DNA from: Limnephilus marmoratus
Taxonomy: Eukaryota > Arthropoda > Insecta > Trichoptera > Limnephilidae
Assembly: GCA_917880885.1 (NCBI GenBank)
Contig: OU862913.1
Location: 45,665,460-45,729,459 of the forward strand
DNA: 64,000 nt
Direction of reading: 5' to 3'
Below the pieces are notes generated by a model that saw only the letters and a program-made list of their open reading frames with translations, did not search any database and was not told where the DNA came from. Each line of letters opens with the position of its first letter. Positions within the stretch are counted from its first letter, which is position 1. A program made the position numbers and the translations under genes. This document shows positions 23,231 to 34,325 of this stretch, piece by piece.

Positions 23231-23685
23231 GGGCAGCGGTCGGGAAACCGGGGTAAATTACCCCCAATGGGGTAAAAATGTTTTTTTTTGGGTAATAAGG
23301 AAATTTTTCTACTTTGCTAATTCATAAACGTGTTAGTATTTTTACAAACTTAATTAATTCAGGTGTGTGCGTGAGAAGTTTAAGTTTAAGAATTCTTCGG
23401 GAAGATTATTAAAATATTTTATCCCAGTAATATATTATTACAGAGGTCTTCAATTTCCTATACATTTTTGAAAAACACATATTATTTTTTTTTACTTCTA
23501 ATTTTAACGAGTGTATATTGAGGTAGAACCTGCAGACAAGCAGCCATGTGGCAGCTTCGCGGGACTACCGGTAAATTGTTTAAATTATATATTTATGTAA
23601 ACTATGCTTTTGTTGGAATAATAAAAAAAATAAAAAATAAATAAAAATAAATAAAAAAATTTAAAAAATAAGAGAAATACTGTAA

Positions 23686-24657
23686 GTGTTTGGATTAAAG
23701 CTTCAATATTGGAGACAGAAAGCAGAACAGAAGAAGATAGCTCCTTTTTCAAAGTTAGCTTTGTTTTTGGAAGACTGTGAAAATATTACTTTTGATGACA
23801 CCAAGGATACAGTTATAAAACATCTTACCAAACTCAGAGGGCGGTTCTCTGACTACTTTCCAGATCTTGATATACATACTTTCAATTGGGTTGTAGATCC
23901 TTTTAAATGTGAAATTGCCAACATACCAGAAGAACCTCCGGGTTTGGCAGAAACAATACTTGAACTTCCATCTAATACTGAAGCACTTATTCAATTTGAA
24001 AGCAAAGCCAATCTGTCATCTTTTTGGATGTCAAAAGCTACGAAGGCTTTCAAAATTGCACATGAGGAGGCGGTAAAAAAGTTGCTGCCATTTGCAACCA
24101 CCTATCTTTGTGGACAAGACGACCTCCGTAGTCCAGTGGGTAAGACTCTTGACTCACAATACGGAGGTCGCGGGTTCGAACCCGGCATGCGCAAATAAAT
24201 TTTATTTGATTAATTTGTGTTATTTCACAATTAATTCATTTAAAATAATATATAGTATATTTGCGGCATGTTCCAGAGTGGAAGGTACTATCAGTATCGC
24301 CCTGGTGTAAGACCACTATTCAGAATTGAAACGTTGCTTGAAAATGACTTTAGCCGTGTTTAGTGACCAGATCTGAATAGCCAGGTACTTCCCAACCTTC
24401 CTCTTCCCCACCTCCTTCCCCTCTCCACTACCTTCAGCCTCACAACATACCCCAATTGGGGATGCCATAGTCTCACTGGCTCCAGACGGGAGCAGTTGAG
24501 ATTCTTGTGCGGTATTCACTGTAAAAAAAAAAAAAAAGGCTTTTGCACTCTAATGAACATAAAAACCAAGAACGGAAATCGATTAAACGCCGAAGACTGT
24601 ATTCAAATTGCTCTTACATCAAAAAGTCCCAATTTTGAAGTAATTGTATCAAACTGA
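23686..24657 (+). pseudogene. hAT transposase (ZBED/SCAND-like) fragment split by a SINE
   Basis: 23,686-24,118 encodes 'FLEDCENITFDDTKDTVIKH', 'LRGRFSDYFPDLDIHTFNWV' and 'VDPF', typical of the C-terminal half of hAT transposases related to ZBED5/FAM200/SCAND3 proteins. After the SINE the same frame type resumes at about 24,540 with 'MNIKTKNGNRLNAEDCIQIA' and ends at TGA about 24,655, the normal end of this family. The N-terminal half and BED zinc finger are missing. Confidence 0.75.
24119..24537 (+). mobile_element. tRNA-headed SINE, copy 2 (full length)
   Basis: Complete head (A and B boxes near 24,129 and 24,169), body, and a 3' section ('CCCCAATTGGGGATGCCATA') ending in A15. It splits the hAT transposase reading frame. 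Confidence 0.9.
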
Positions 24658-24846
24658 AGCAACATCATTTCTCCAAAAACTGAAAGGGAAACCTGAAAAT
24701 CTCAATTTTTGTTTGATCCTATTTGAGAACTTTATTTTGTTTGTCTATTACATACTTACTATTTTCATGTAACTTTTTTTTATTATTTTCCGTGTAAATT
24801 AATTCAATAAATAATATTTATTTAAATATATGTAGCAGCCGCGTCA

Positions 24847-25225
24847 CACAGTGGGCTGAAAATCGCCTTTCATAGACATAGAGACTTGAATTTTCAAGAG
24901 TCTTTTTTTTTGCTAGAAATGGATTCTGCTGATCATTACTAAGCTATAAATTTTGTATGAAGCAATTGCGTGTACAAATGAAGGAGTTATCATTTTTTTA
25001 AGAAAAATTTGTATGGCACTGACATTAAAAATGAGGCTAACTCTGGAATCGTAAGGTTGGCCATCCTATCCTTTCACACAGATTTACTCCTATTTATTTG
25101 TATTTTTTTGACATACTTCGTATTGTGGCGCAACGTGCGATTTTTTTTTTAAAAATCCTCAAAGTTAAAAAAAAATACTTTTTTATGTTGACGATTCATT
25201 TTAATGCTTAAATGCATTATCATCC
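24847..25225. repeat. Transib left terminal inverted repeat
   Basis: About 379 bp that pairs with 29,125-29,501, from the CACAGTG tip to 'CATTTTAATGCTTAAATGCA'. The outermost 7 bases equal the consensus heptamer of vertebrate V(D)J recombination signals. No nonamer-like ACAAAAACC is seen at 12 or 23 bp spacing. Confidence 0.88.
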
Positions 25226-25899
25226 TCTTCTACAATATTTATCATGATTACTGATTAATAATCAATGTTAAAGCACTCATTTCCGTACATTACTTCGACC
25301 AGAACTGTCAAATATGCCAATGATGCCAATATGGCAGAGTAACTCTAGAGTAACTATCGGTTTTCGGAAAGTATGTACAAAAGTTAAAAGTAACGTACAA
25401 CAAGCAGTCAAAATGATAATTTTTTATTATTATTATTCATTTTAAGCACCCGCTTAACTGCCAAAGCACTTTGTCAACAGTTCAATTTAACAATATTAAT
25501 ATAACATGAAATCACAAATATAACAAGAAACCACAATATACAAAATAGATACAGAAGAATAACTTTTAAATAGCTACAATACAAAGGCATAAAATATACA
25601 GATAGACAGATATAACACAGGCAAATTACTGATTATTGAAAAACGTATTTTGGTGAAATTTAACTATATTAACGGCCTTTTATTTAACTTTTACTTTCAA
25701 AGATAAACAATAATTGTATTGGATTGTATGATTAAAAAACAGTTGTACACACACATTTGATTTGTACTCAAAAAAATCATCAAAAATAAAATCGGTAACT
25801 AAATAAAACTAAATAACAAATTATTAATACTGAATTAGTAGAAAAAACGAAAAAATACAATATTTAAGAATCAATAAACAAATAAAAGTTAAACTTATT

Positions 25900-28287
25900 T
25901 TAAACTTCTTCGTCACCATCAGAATCCACTTCAGAATCAGGCTCTACAATTGACATTACATCTAAGAACTCTATCGGAGCTTCCTGATCCTGAAGTTTAA
26001 ACAGGTCTAAAGTTTCCTTAAAGTATGTCTGCCTCTTATGGGCATCCATTTTTGGTCTTATTGAAGTAATAAGAGGATCAGAAGAGACTATAAGCATATT
26101 GAGGACATCCTCGTTTGATGCTTGTCTGCTCTTCTTCCTCGAATGGTGTTCTCTGAACCTCCTAAAATCTTTGTTTCGGGCCTCAGAAGCCTCTTCCGAA
26201 AGACTCCCAATTGGCACAATAGCATTTTCTGCGATTATGTCCCCTCCGTGAATTAATAATTTGTGTACGGTCGACGACATGTAGTACCAATTATACAGTT
26301 CAACGTATTTTTCCGCGGTTACTTTGGAGTATTCTTTAAATTTAGGCACGTCTATAAGCTCTCCAGATGTGATAGATTGCAGAATCACAGCAAACCTGCG
26401 GATCAGGTCTTCATCTAGTCCAGTGATCTTTGCAGTTTTATCAGGAAACTCAAAAAACCTCCTCGCTGTGTTACCATCGTTAGTTGTGCCTGATCCTTGT
26501 TTAACGATGTCGATCAAAAGATTGAGATCGTCTTTAAATCGGTCTTGTATAAGTTTTTTCCTTGCCTGTAACAACTCTTTGTGATCTTCTTCTCTCACAG
26601 ACCACTTCTTGAAATCGAGACGATAAGCTATGTGTAAAAGACATTCCATCACATTAATGCGGGCATGCAACGAAGATAACCCAAACTCATATACACCAGG
26701 AGAAACGGTTTTTGACGCAACGGTATTTAACTTATTCATTTCCGTAGGCTTAGCCAAACACAGGTAGCAGGCTGCATTTGATTTAGCTTCAGAGAGATAC
26801 GTACAAATTTTGCCGTTAATCATAGTCATCATTAATTGATGACTAACTTCATTTCCTTGGCATTTTGAGGAAACCAGAGCCTTGATTTCGTTATCCATTC
26901 TATTTTTTTCATTTATGACAACTTCTTTGCTCTCCTTCAAAAAACTGAACTGCACTGGACGACAATACGTAGATGAGCAGGGTTTTGGATTCGTCCATAT
27001 GGTATCATCGCCAGCTATCAACTTTAATGGAACCAAAGAGGTCATAAATATGCTTGAGTCATCTTGCTCGCTCACCATTTTTTGCTTATATCTACTTTGG
27101 TTGGATGCACCGTCAAATCCCCACTTTGATATTAACTTCAATTGTTTTCCTTGTTTGACATTAGTACTAGAAAGACTTTCAATAATCTTGTTTACTGTTA
27201 AATCTAGTAATGCTTGTAGTGCAATCTTAGCTGAGGAATCCGTTACAGTCACAAATGTCTTCGGAGGGTAGCACTGCAGCTTAGCCTTTTGTACTTTATA
27301 GTAAGATGGATATATATTCTTTGAACCTTCTCGAATTGTCGTTTCCCTCAATGTGATGTATTGCCATTTCGATAGTTTCAATGAAAGTAGCAAACCTAGC
27401 GCTTTCTCTGGTGAAAATAATAGTGAATCTACTGGTTTCTTAATAATTTCTTTAATGTTTGCCGCCGCTTCTGGATTTTTGAGCATATATTCAATAACAG
27501 ATGCAATATCCTCACGACCATCTTGTTTAAAAAGTGCTGTAGCTGAATATGCTAATTCAATAGGGTCTTCGGCTTTATGTTCGTCATATCGTCACTTCTT
27601 CTGCTTGTTACTTAGATCTTCAAACGACTTTCGAGATATTTTTGTCATCGTTGAAGTCGATGTCATCGTTGACGTTGATGGTCCAGGTTCAGCACAAATA
27701 TGTTCACTTTTTGGTTCTTGAATGAGCAAATCGGTTTGCACGCAGCTTGGCCAGTCAATATTTGACGTTGATGGTCCAGGTTCAGCACAAATATGTTCAC
27801 TTATTGGTTCTTGAATGAGCAAATCGGTTTGCACGCAGCTTGGCCAGTCAATATTTGACGTTGATGGTCCAGGTTCAGCACAAATATGTTCACTTATTGG
27901 TTCTTGAATTAGCAAATCGGTTTGCACGCAGCTTGACCAGTCAATATTTGACGTTGATGGTACAGGTTCAGCACAAATATGTTCACTTATTGGTTCTTGA
28001 ATGAGCAAATCGGTTTGCACGCAGCTTGGCCAGTCAATATTTGCCTGAAGCCAATTACTGTAAAGACGTATAAAAATTTCACTTTTGCGGTGGGATCGTA
28101 ACCATCTCTTGTAAACTGCCCGTGTGAACCTTCGACAAAATTCCTTCAGGGTAACACTGTCTTCATCAGAAAGGCTAGAACCCAGTCGAATAACAACTGA
28201 ATTGAACAATATTTCATGATCGAAGGAAGAAGTTTCCTCGATCCTCAGCATAACAAACAAATCCAAGTTTGTAATTATGCTTTCCAT
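25900..28287 (-). pseudogene. Transib transposase (RAG1-related), one in-frame TGA
   Basis: The frame runs from ATG 28,287 to the stop at 25,900, 796 codons, with a single TGA at codon 232 (27,592-27,594). Downstream of it the 528-residue open part carries the hallmarks of Transib transposases: 'KWGFDGASNQSRYKQK' with the first catalytic Asp (about residue 392), 'TYCRPVQFSF', a zinc-finger-like 'CYLCLAKPTEMN', 'FGLSSLHARINVMECLLHIA', 'GTTNDGNTARRFF' and 'LSEEASEARNKDFRRFRE', which holds the likely catalytic Glu and resembles the E962 region of RAG1. The C-terminus is acidic. The N-terminal 230 residues contain four 31-residue repeats. TGA could be a CGA mutated by CpG loss. Otherwise the gene is open, hence young. 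Confidence 0.92.
27665..28050 (-). repeat. 93-bp coding minisatellite inside the Transib gene
   Basis: Four tandem copies of a 31-codon unit (core 'WPSCVQTDLLIQEPISEH', 'ICAEPGPSTS') in the transposase N-terminal region, nearly identical at DNA level. The unit is an exact codon multiple, so its expansion keeps the frame. Confidence 0.9.
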
Positions 28288-29124
28288 TATTCACAATTAC
28301 TGAGACGCACGGTGCTATCAGATGTTAACAGTAGAAAAACTCAAAATGAACTAAAGTTACGAACCCGATTTTTGACCATTTATAGTTATTGACTAATGAG
28401 GGTATTGCATTTACCTAATTTCCCTCATTTGGTGATCCTGCACTAAATGCATAATTAACGTATGCCCTTAAACCTAATTATTTTTTCTGCGTATCCTTTT
28501 AACTAATTAATTCATAAGGTACATAAGTATTTGGATATATGAGGTGACTACCTCAATGAGGTCATTAACTAATGATGATAATGATGAGGACTTGACCATT
28601 AGAGGAAATTACATTCAAAAGTGAATTCGTAATTACCAAGTCATTTAAATTTAGTAAAACTAACTTTTAAATGAGTCATAGCAGTAACGTCATTATAAAT
28701 CCATTAAGAAAACCCTAACATTTAGTGTGGGGGGGGGGAGGAGATTATGAATCCCACATAATAACTCACTGAATTAGTGTCTTTGCAAATCGGTTTAACC
28801 GGTAATAAATTCAATTTAGATACTATTGACATTTAAAATCCTATAATCGTCTGAATGTGGCCAAACCACAGTTTGAGAATGACCTTACAAGTCGAAATAG
28901 CTGTAACTAAAATACATAATAAAATACTTACAGAACTTGAAAATAACTTATTACTATTAAATTTAATTTTAATTAAATTTTTCAATAATAAATGGAGTTC
29001 TACGAATTAAACACAAAAACAATAAATAAAAAAACTAACTTTTGTGATTTCTTAGATTAATTTGTTTTATATGTCAATAAAATTTAATAGTGTCAATAAA
29101 ATATTGTAAACTAGACAAAGCATA

Positions 29125-29501
29125 CTCATATGTAAAGCATTTAAGCATCAAAATGAATCATCATAAAAAAGTTTTTTTTTCAACTTCGAGGATTTTTAAA
29201 AAATAAATCGCGCGATGCGCCACAATACGAAGTATGTCAAAAATATACAAATAAATAGGACTATATCTGTGTGTAAGGATAGGATGGCCAACCTTATGAT
29301 TCGAGAGAAAGCCTCATTTTTAATGTCAGTGCCATACAAATTTTTCTTAAAAAAATGATAACTCCGTCATTTGTACACGCAATTGCTTCATACAAAATTT
29401 ATAGCATAGTAATGATCAGCAGAATCCATTTCTAGCAAAAAAAAAGACCCTTGAAAATTCAAGTCTCTATGTCTATGAAAGGCGATTTTCAGCCCACCGT
29501 G
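29125..29501. repeat. Transib right terminal inverted repeat
   Basis: Pairs with the left arm. The tip is CACGGTG on the complement. Scattered differences and small indels from the left arm show the copy is not brand new. Confidence 0.88.
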
Positions 29502-30154
29502 CGTCACCTCTGCTAGAAATACCGACACAGGATGCCGACCCCAAAACAAACCATCGATCAGCACGGGCAGGCGAAGGAAGCTGATTCAACAAACAGACGA
29601 CAATGGAATTTGAAACATCAACATCGATCAATGACACCCGATACAAAAGCCGCCGACCAAGCAAAAGCATACCGAAAAACATCCGTCCAAACGACGAGTA
29701 GACAAAACACTCAACCCGTGTAAAATTGACAAATAATAAAAATGAACTATGGAGTCACCGTCAGCAAATCTGGGGGTCAAGACACACGCGCTTCACCCCA
29801 CTCAAAAGTTCGAGAACAAAGGATCACCCGGTATATAAACCCTGGACGGCCGATGGAGAGGGCACTCTCTCGGACTAACTTCGCGCATTCACTTCACGCA
29901 GTTACCCACGTCGACCGACTCTGTTTTCTCGCCGTGTTAAACTTTGTACTATATTTATCGACTTGCATTTTATTGTAATTATTGAATAAATCAATTAAAA
30001 CCTTCTGCTGCGTTTGCTGTACATTCTCTCTGGCGTAGACGACGAATACCTACATATATATTGTTGTCTTCTTTTCAAAATGGGGGGAAGGGGTAATATC
30101 GACTTACGCAAAAATATTTTGGGGTAATGGTTAAAAAAAGTCCCCTGACCGCTG

Positions 30155-30661
30155 CCTTATGACCGATGTCTATGGCAAACACCCGATATTTTAAATAATA
30201 ATTTTTCATAAGCCGAGTTTCATCAGCATATAAATTTAATTTTCTTTAATTTAAACTTGAATGAAGTGAATAGGATGAAATTCGATGAGCTACGATTGCA
30301 GCCAACTTGAAAAATGTGGTTTTGAAAAAAATGTGTTTAAATTTCTCGCTTGTAACCATGCCGCTCCGTTTTCCGGTGCACCTGCATGGCGCGCACCGCT
30401 CCCAACTATTTTTAAAGGTCGAATTTGATGCTATAACTTTGGGAATGTATTCTCCACGTGTATTGGAAGAATTTTAAGCAAAAAAAAATATGATTTTTTG
30501 GAACGGTCCCTCTCTTATGCAAAGCATTTACTTTGACGTAATATTTTTTGTGGGTTTATTTTGAGCTATTGTATATTATATTTACCGAAACACATTCCAT
30601 GAACAATTAACTATGTATAAAAACAACATTACTTAAATTTATTTGATAAATTGATTGGTTT
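30155..30661. other. No gene recognised
   Basis: Sequence right of the hAT element. AT-rich with a short GC-richer patch near 30,355-30,410. No coding match. Confidence 0.4.
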
Positions 30662-30665
30662 TTAA

Positions 30666-31158
30666 CCGGTTAATGGCCGGAGACGCGCCGGCGCGCGCAT
30701 CGTAATTCGAGAAAATAATTCAAATATTTGAATAAAAGTTTCGACCAAAAACTTTTGGTCTGCGATTTTGGCCCTTCTATGTACAGAATTTGTATGAAAA
30801 ACAGTGTCAGAATCGTTTGCGCCAACATTACTCTATGAGACGCCTAAAAGTTTCATTCACCTTGCAACCCCAAAATATTTTTAAAACGATTTCGTCTATG
30901 ACATTGATCTGTCAGAATTTGTTGCGAATTTAACCGTCGCAACTAATGCGTGTTCCGCGACTAAAACATTGTAAAACCTATTAATTTACGTAATAAATGC
31001 AAGTAATGTTTTTTTGGTAGATAGTTTATTGTGTTGTGAACGTGTTTCAGTCAATAAAATATACAATAGCTCAAAATTAATCAACAAAACATTCAATTCA
31101 TAATTCAAAATGGTGCTTTTTTAGTGTTTTTTCGTGAAATGGCCTGGCCTTTGACCGG
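30666..31158 (+). mobile_element. piggyBac-like MITE, copy 2
   Basis: TTAA at 30662-30665 and 31159-31162 with matching tips CCGGTTAATGGCC and CCGGTCAAAGGCC. The interior matches the other copies ('TTCATTCACCTTGCAACCCC', 'CAATAAAATATACAATAGCT'). Confidence 0.75.
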
Positions 31159-31162
31159 TTAA

Positions 31163-31405
31163 TGGTTTTTGCTACCCGGTATGCACAGACTTTGACAGAA
31201 AAACATGACGCTCCGATGTCATAGATATTTTATTATAAATTATTCAGAGTAGCTAGACTAAAGCAGGTATTAGTTACGTCAAGAATGAGAATGGCCCAAG
31301 CGATTCTGACCTTGCCCTTCATACAGTTTTTTTATACATAAGGGTTAAAATCGCATTAAAAAAAAAAAAAAAAAACACATCCGGCCAATGAGAGGTTAAT
31401 AATAA
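31163..31405 (-). mobile_element. Partial piggyBac-like MITE
   Basis: From 'TTATACATAAGGGTTAAAAT' (about 31,333) to a TTAA near 31,396 it matches the end section of the same MITE family, in the opposite orientation. The other end is missing. Confidence 0.55.
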
Positions 31406-31539
31406 AATAACAGTTTTCTATTGCTCTTCAACATTCGACCCAAATGGAGTTTTCAGATTAAACAATCAATATTATAAATAAATAATTTCACATAAGTGCC
31501 GCAGTCCTATTGGCTCCGGTGCAAATCACATATGTACTA

Positions 31540-31735
31540 GGTACTGTTAGCGTTGCCCCGGTGACAGAGCAACACTCAGAATGGAAACGTTGCTTGAAAT
31601 GTGTTAAGCCGTCGCATCTGGTGACCAGATCTGAATCTGGTGGCTAATTTTCTAACCTACATCTTCTCACTCTCTTTAAACTCACAACATGCCCCAATTG
31701 GCGATGCCATAGTACCAACAAACAAATAAGATGTC
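31540..31735 (+). mobile_element. Headless SINE fragment
   Basis: Matches the body of the SINE family ('GACCAGATCTGAATCTGGTG', 'GCCCCAATTGGCGATGCCAT') without the tRNA head. More diverged than copies 1-3. Confidence 0.75.
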
Positions 31736-31744
31736 GTATCCCGT

Positions 31745-31975
31745 AGAAAAGTGTTGTAAGTCAAAATTTTCTGTTTTACGTTTTATCTTTGAAAAGTAAA
31801 GTGATTGTGATTTCTATGACCCACGAAAACTGTGTTTTAGTTCACTCCATCTCTGCAAGATGTCGCTAGTATATCTTTTCGACAGAACCGCTTGTGCATC
31901 ATTCATTCATTTGTTTTCGCTTTTCTGTAAAATTAACTTTTTTTTACTTACAACACTTTTCTACGCGAAGTGTGG
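31745..31975. mobile_element. Short foldback MITE
   Basis: CGTAGAAAAGTGTTGTAAGT near 31,744 recurs inverted at about 31,950-31,971, with further pairing inward (AAAATT...AATTTT). It lies 300 bp downstream of the COP1 gene end. Confidence 0.75.
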
Positions 31976-32282
31976 TATTATTGCCATTAATTTTGGGTTA
32001 TTCTTCCTTGTTCTTTAGCCAATTTTTCGCAGTATCACTTCCACATACATAAACATACATTTCAACTAAATCTACACATCTGCTCTGACGATGGCAACTT
32101 TAGCGCCGTCCGAAACGTTTGCTAAAGAATGAGGAAGCGCAATGCGGCATAATAACTCGAAAATAAATTACGATAATACTTTTGGCGGTGAAAATCTCAA
32201 ATCATAAAATTCAAGTAAGATGTACATTTCTTATGAGAGAACATAACCTATTAGATTGTCCCAATACCTACATTTAAATTAT

Positions 32283-34325
32283 TTAAATCAGTTCTAATAC
32301 CTTGATGGTTCCCTGGCTGTTTGCCGCGACAACGACATTGCTATTTTGTCGCCAGCAGACGGCGGAAACAAACTCATTCTGTTCATCGTCCTTCTTATCT
32401 TGTTCCAAGAAACTGCGCAACGGATCAAATTTGTAACTAAATAGCTGTCTCTTCAAACCTTTGTAATAAACGTACAAAGCGTTGTTTTCTGACCCGCACG
32501 CAACGTAATCACCGTCAGTTGTTAGCCCGACGAAATTCTTCTCGTTGACGTGACCGTCGAACGAACGCAGACAGCGCGGAGAGTTGATATTCCACATTTT
32601 CAGTTGGCTATCTGTCGACGCGGAAACAATCTCTTCAGAATTTAGGAATGTGACGTACGACACGGCTTTTCGATGATCTTTAAAGATGGATAGAGCTTCT
32701 TTCATGTTACGAAGGTCATAATAGTGAACACAATGATCAGCAGATCCGAAAGCAAGATGGCAAGAACTTTTTGGATTGAATCGCACGCAACAGACGTTGA
32801 ATTTAGCTTCTAGAGTCGCTATCGAGTGTTCAACGTTGAGCGACCATAATTTTACACGCGCATCGTCAGAACCCGACGCTATAAGCCTGATATCTACAGA
32901 GTTGAAGTTGACACTCCAACACCGCTTGTCGTGTTCTTGGAATGTCTTTGTGCGCTGTCCGGTGTTCACGTCCCAAACGGTGACAGTTCCCTCGTAATCG
33001 CTGGACGCCAGGATGCCTTTGTGATAAGTGTTCCAGCTTACGCAAGATATCTTGTGACTCGACGACATCTCAACGCACGGGTAATGTATATCCACCATGT
33101 CCCTGACCACGGAATTGTAATCAAAGACTTTGATGCGTTTCGTAACGCCGGCAATAGCAAAGAACTCGTTGTCTTTATCGAATTCTATCGTCGAGACGAT
33201 GGTGGAGTAATTGATAACGTCGCTGGAATACGAGAGAGATGCCAACGGGCGCAGTCCTTTGAACCTGGAGAACTTGACGAGGTTCTCGCGGAAGATGTCC
33301 AGCCCATGGCAGCTGCTGACCTGTGGAATCCTCTGGTCTCCAGGCTCCGCGCCCGACTCCTCACCTAAGCTCTGCTCCGGAACGCTGTCCGGCTTATCGC
33401 CAAAGTAGAGATCACGCGCACGACAACTGAAATAGCACTGGACAAAATCTTCGAAGTGCGCGTGCATGCGTCTCTTTCGGACAGCTAGCGTGCTGTAGTC
33501 CACCTTTTGCGAGACGCCGAATGCTGCGTCACCTTCCCGCGCGGTTTCCTGACTTCGATGCAACATGTTGGCATCGATAGTGTCGATCAAATGCACGATC
33601 TCTTGCCGTATGGCGCAAACGTTGGGGTCAGCCCCGTCTGTATTTACGATATCGTCCAGCGTGGGACATTTGCTTTGAACGTCTTCCAGAATAACCTCAA
33701 CTTCGCGCATGTCTTTCTTGATGAGGGCCACCTCTTTAACTAATCTATTCTTTTGGTCCTCTTTCATCTGATGGAGATGTTTCAAGAAGTCGTAGAGTAA
33801 TCGGTTTTGCGCGGCGCACGACTCGGCTTCGAGCAACCGCTTACGCTGTGTCAGGATTTCAAGCATGACGTCAACATCGGGCATAGTCAGGTTTTGAGAT
33901 TCTGCGGCGATGAGACTCCGAAGCCCGTCGGCCGAGGTGGAAGCCAGACTCGAGGAGTCGCCAGCGGCGGATCCTTGCTGCCCGATGCTCTCGATGCTCA
34001 TCTTAAGTTTATACTTTGATATCAGATCATTTAGCAGATGATTGGGAAAGATCTGATCTTGACCTATTAGAGTATATCCGCATTTGGGACATCTCCTGTG
34101 AATATCTATGGACTTGAGTATACAGGAATGACAGAAAGTATGTCCGCATTTAGTGATGTACGCCTCTTCGATCAGATCGAAGCAGACGGGGCATAAGAAG
34201 TCGCTGTTCTTGTCCTCCATGGAGCCGCCCATTCCGTTGAGGACCGGCGGGCGACTTCTGGAAGAGCGCGGAAGACTTCCCGTTCGAACGGGAGAAGCGT
34301 TACCGACTTCCCTGTTAGCGGCCAT
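32283..34325 (-). CDS. COP1: COP1-type E3 ubiquitin ligase (RING, coiled coil, WD40)
   Basis: One uninterrupted 680-codon frame from ATG 34,325 to the stop at 32,283. A C3HC4 RING finger occupies residues 45-82 (C45, C48, C60, H62, C65, C68, C79, C82), a coiled-coil region lies at about 150-245, and seven WD40 blades fill about 385-680 ('KISCVSWNTYHKGILASSDY', 'DVRLIASGSDDARVKLW-type' blades). Human COP1 is about 731 residues, so this is full length. COP1 marks transcription factors (e.g. bZIP/ETS types) for degradation, often with CUL4-DDB1 and Tribbles partners, in nucleus and cytoplasm. No introns interrupt it, which is unusual for such a gene. Codon use and frame look intact, so it is probably functional. 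A retrocopy cannot be excluded. Confidence 0.96.
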   Translation of the reverse strand: MAANREVGNASPVRTGSLPRSSRSRPPVLNGMGGSMEDKNSDFLCPVCFDLIEEAYITKCGHTFCHSCILKSIDIHRRCPKCGYTLIGQDQIFPNHLLNDLISKYKLKMSIESIGQQGSAAGDSSSLASTSADGLRSLIAAESQNLTMPDVDVMLEILTQRKRLLEAESCAAQNRLLYDFLKHLHQMKEDQKNRLVKEVALIKKDMREVEVILEDVQSKCPTLDDIVNTDGADPNVCAIRQEIVHLIDTIDANMLHRSQETAREGDAAFGVSQKVDYSTLAVRKRRMHAHFEDFVQCYFSCRARDLYFGDKPDSVPEQSLGEESGAEPGDQRIPQVSSCHGLDIFRENLVKFSRFKGLRPLASLSYSSDVINYSTIVSTIEFDKDNEFFAIAGVTKRIKVFDYNSVVRDMVDIHYPCVEMSSSHKISCVSWNTYHKGILASSDYEGTVTVWDVNTGQRTKTFQEHDKRCWSVNFNSVDIRLIASGSDDARVKLWSLNVEHSIATLEAKFNVCCVRFNPKSSCHLAFGSADHCVHYYDLRNMKEALSIFKDHRKAVSYVTFLNSEEIVSASTDSQLKMWNINSPRCLRSFDGHVNEKNFVGLTTDGDYVACGSENNALYVYYKGLKRQLFSYKFDPLRSFLEQDKKDDEQNEFVSAVCWRQNSNVVVAANSQGTIKVLELI

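Larger units (their letters stand above)
24847..29501 (-). mobile_element. Transib DNA transposon, near full length
   Basis: Ends read CACAGTGGGCTGAAAATCG on the left and the inverted CACGGTGGGCTGAAAATCG on the right. CGTCA is duplicated outside (24,842-24,846 and 29,502-29,506). CAC(A/T)(A/G)TG-type tips, 5-bp GC-containing duplications and a RAG1-like transposase are the defining features of Transib. The element is 4,655 bp with inverted arms of roughly 375 bp. It sits in a solo LTR. Confidence 0.93.
24831..30054 (+). mobile_element. Solo gypsy-type LTR interrupted by Transib
   Basis: The unit begins TGTAGCAGCCGCGTC at 24,831 and ends GAATACCTACA at 30,054 (TG...CA), with TATA repeated directly outside (24,827-24,830 and 30,055-30,058). 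Removing the Transib leaves about 563 bp with a promoter-like 'GGTATATAAACCC' (29,830) and a polyadenylation signal 'GAATAAATC' (about 29,983), in LTR order. A TATA duplication is typical of gypsy/errantivirus-type integration. Confidence 0.7.
23234..30154 (+). mobile_element. hAT-type transposon containing further insertions
   Basis: The left tip CAGCGGTCGGGAAACC matches, inverted, the right tip ending at 30,154 (CAGCGGTCAGGGGAC on the complement). Both sides carry 'GGGGTAA' motifs just inside. These are hAT-style ends. Inside lie a transposase fragment, a SINE and a solo LTR that carries a Transib. An 8-bp flanking duplication could not be recognised, so age or rearrangement is likely. Confidence 0.65.

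Noticed and set aside
24847..24900. A full recombination-signal (heptamer-spacer-nonamer) at the Transib tip
   Set aside because: The heptamer is exact but no ACAAAAACC-like nonamer lies 12 or 23 bp inside, so only the heptamer resemblance is claimed.
32931..33368. Plus-strand open frame opposite COP1
   Set aside because: Antisense shadow of a well-supported WD40 coding sequence; no recognisable protein.
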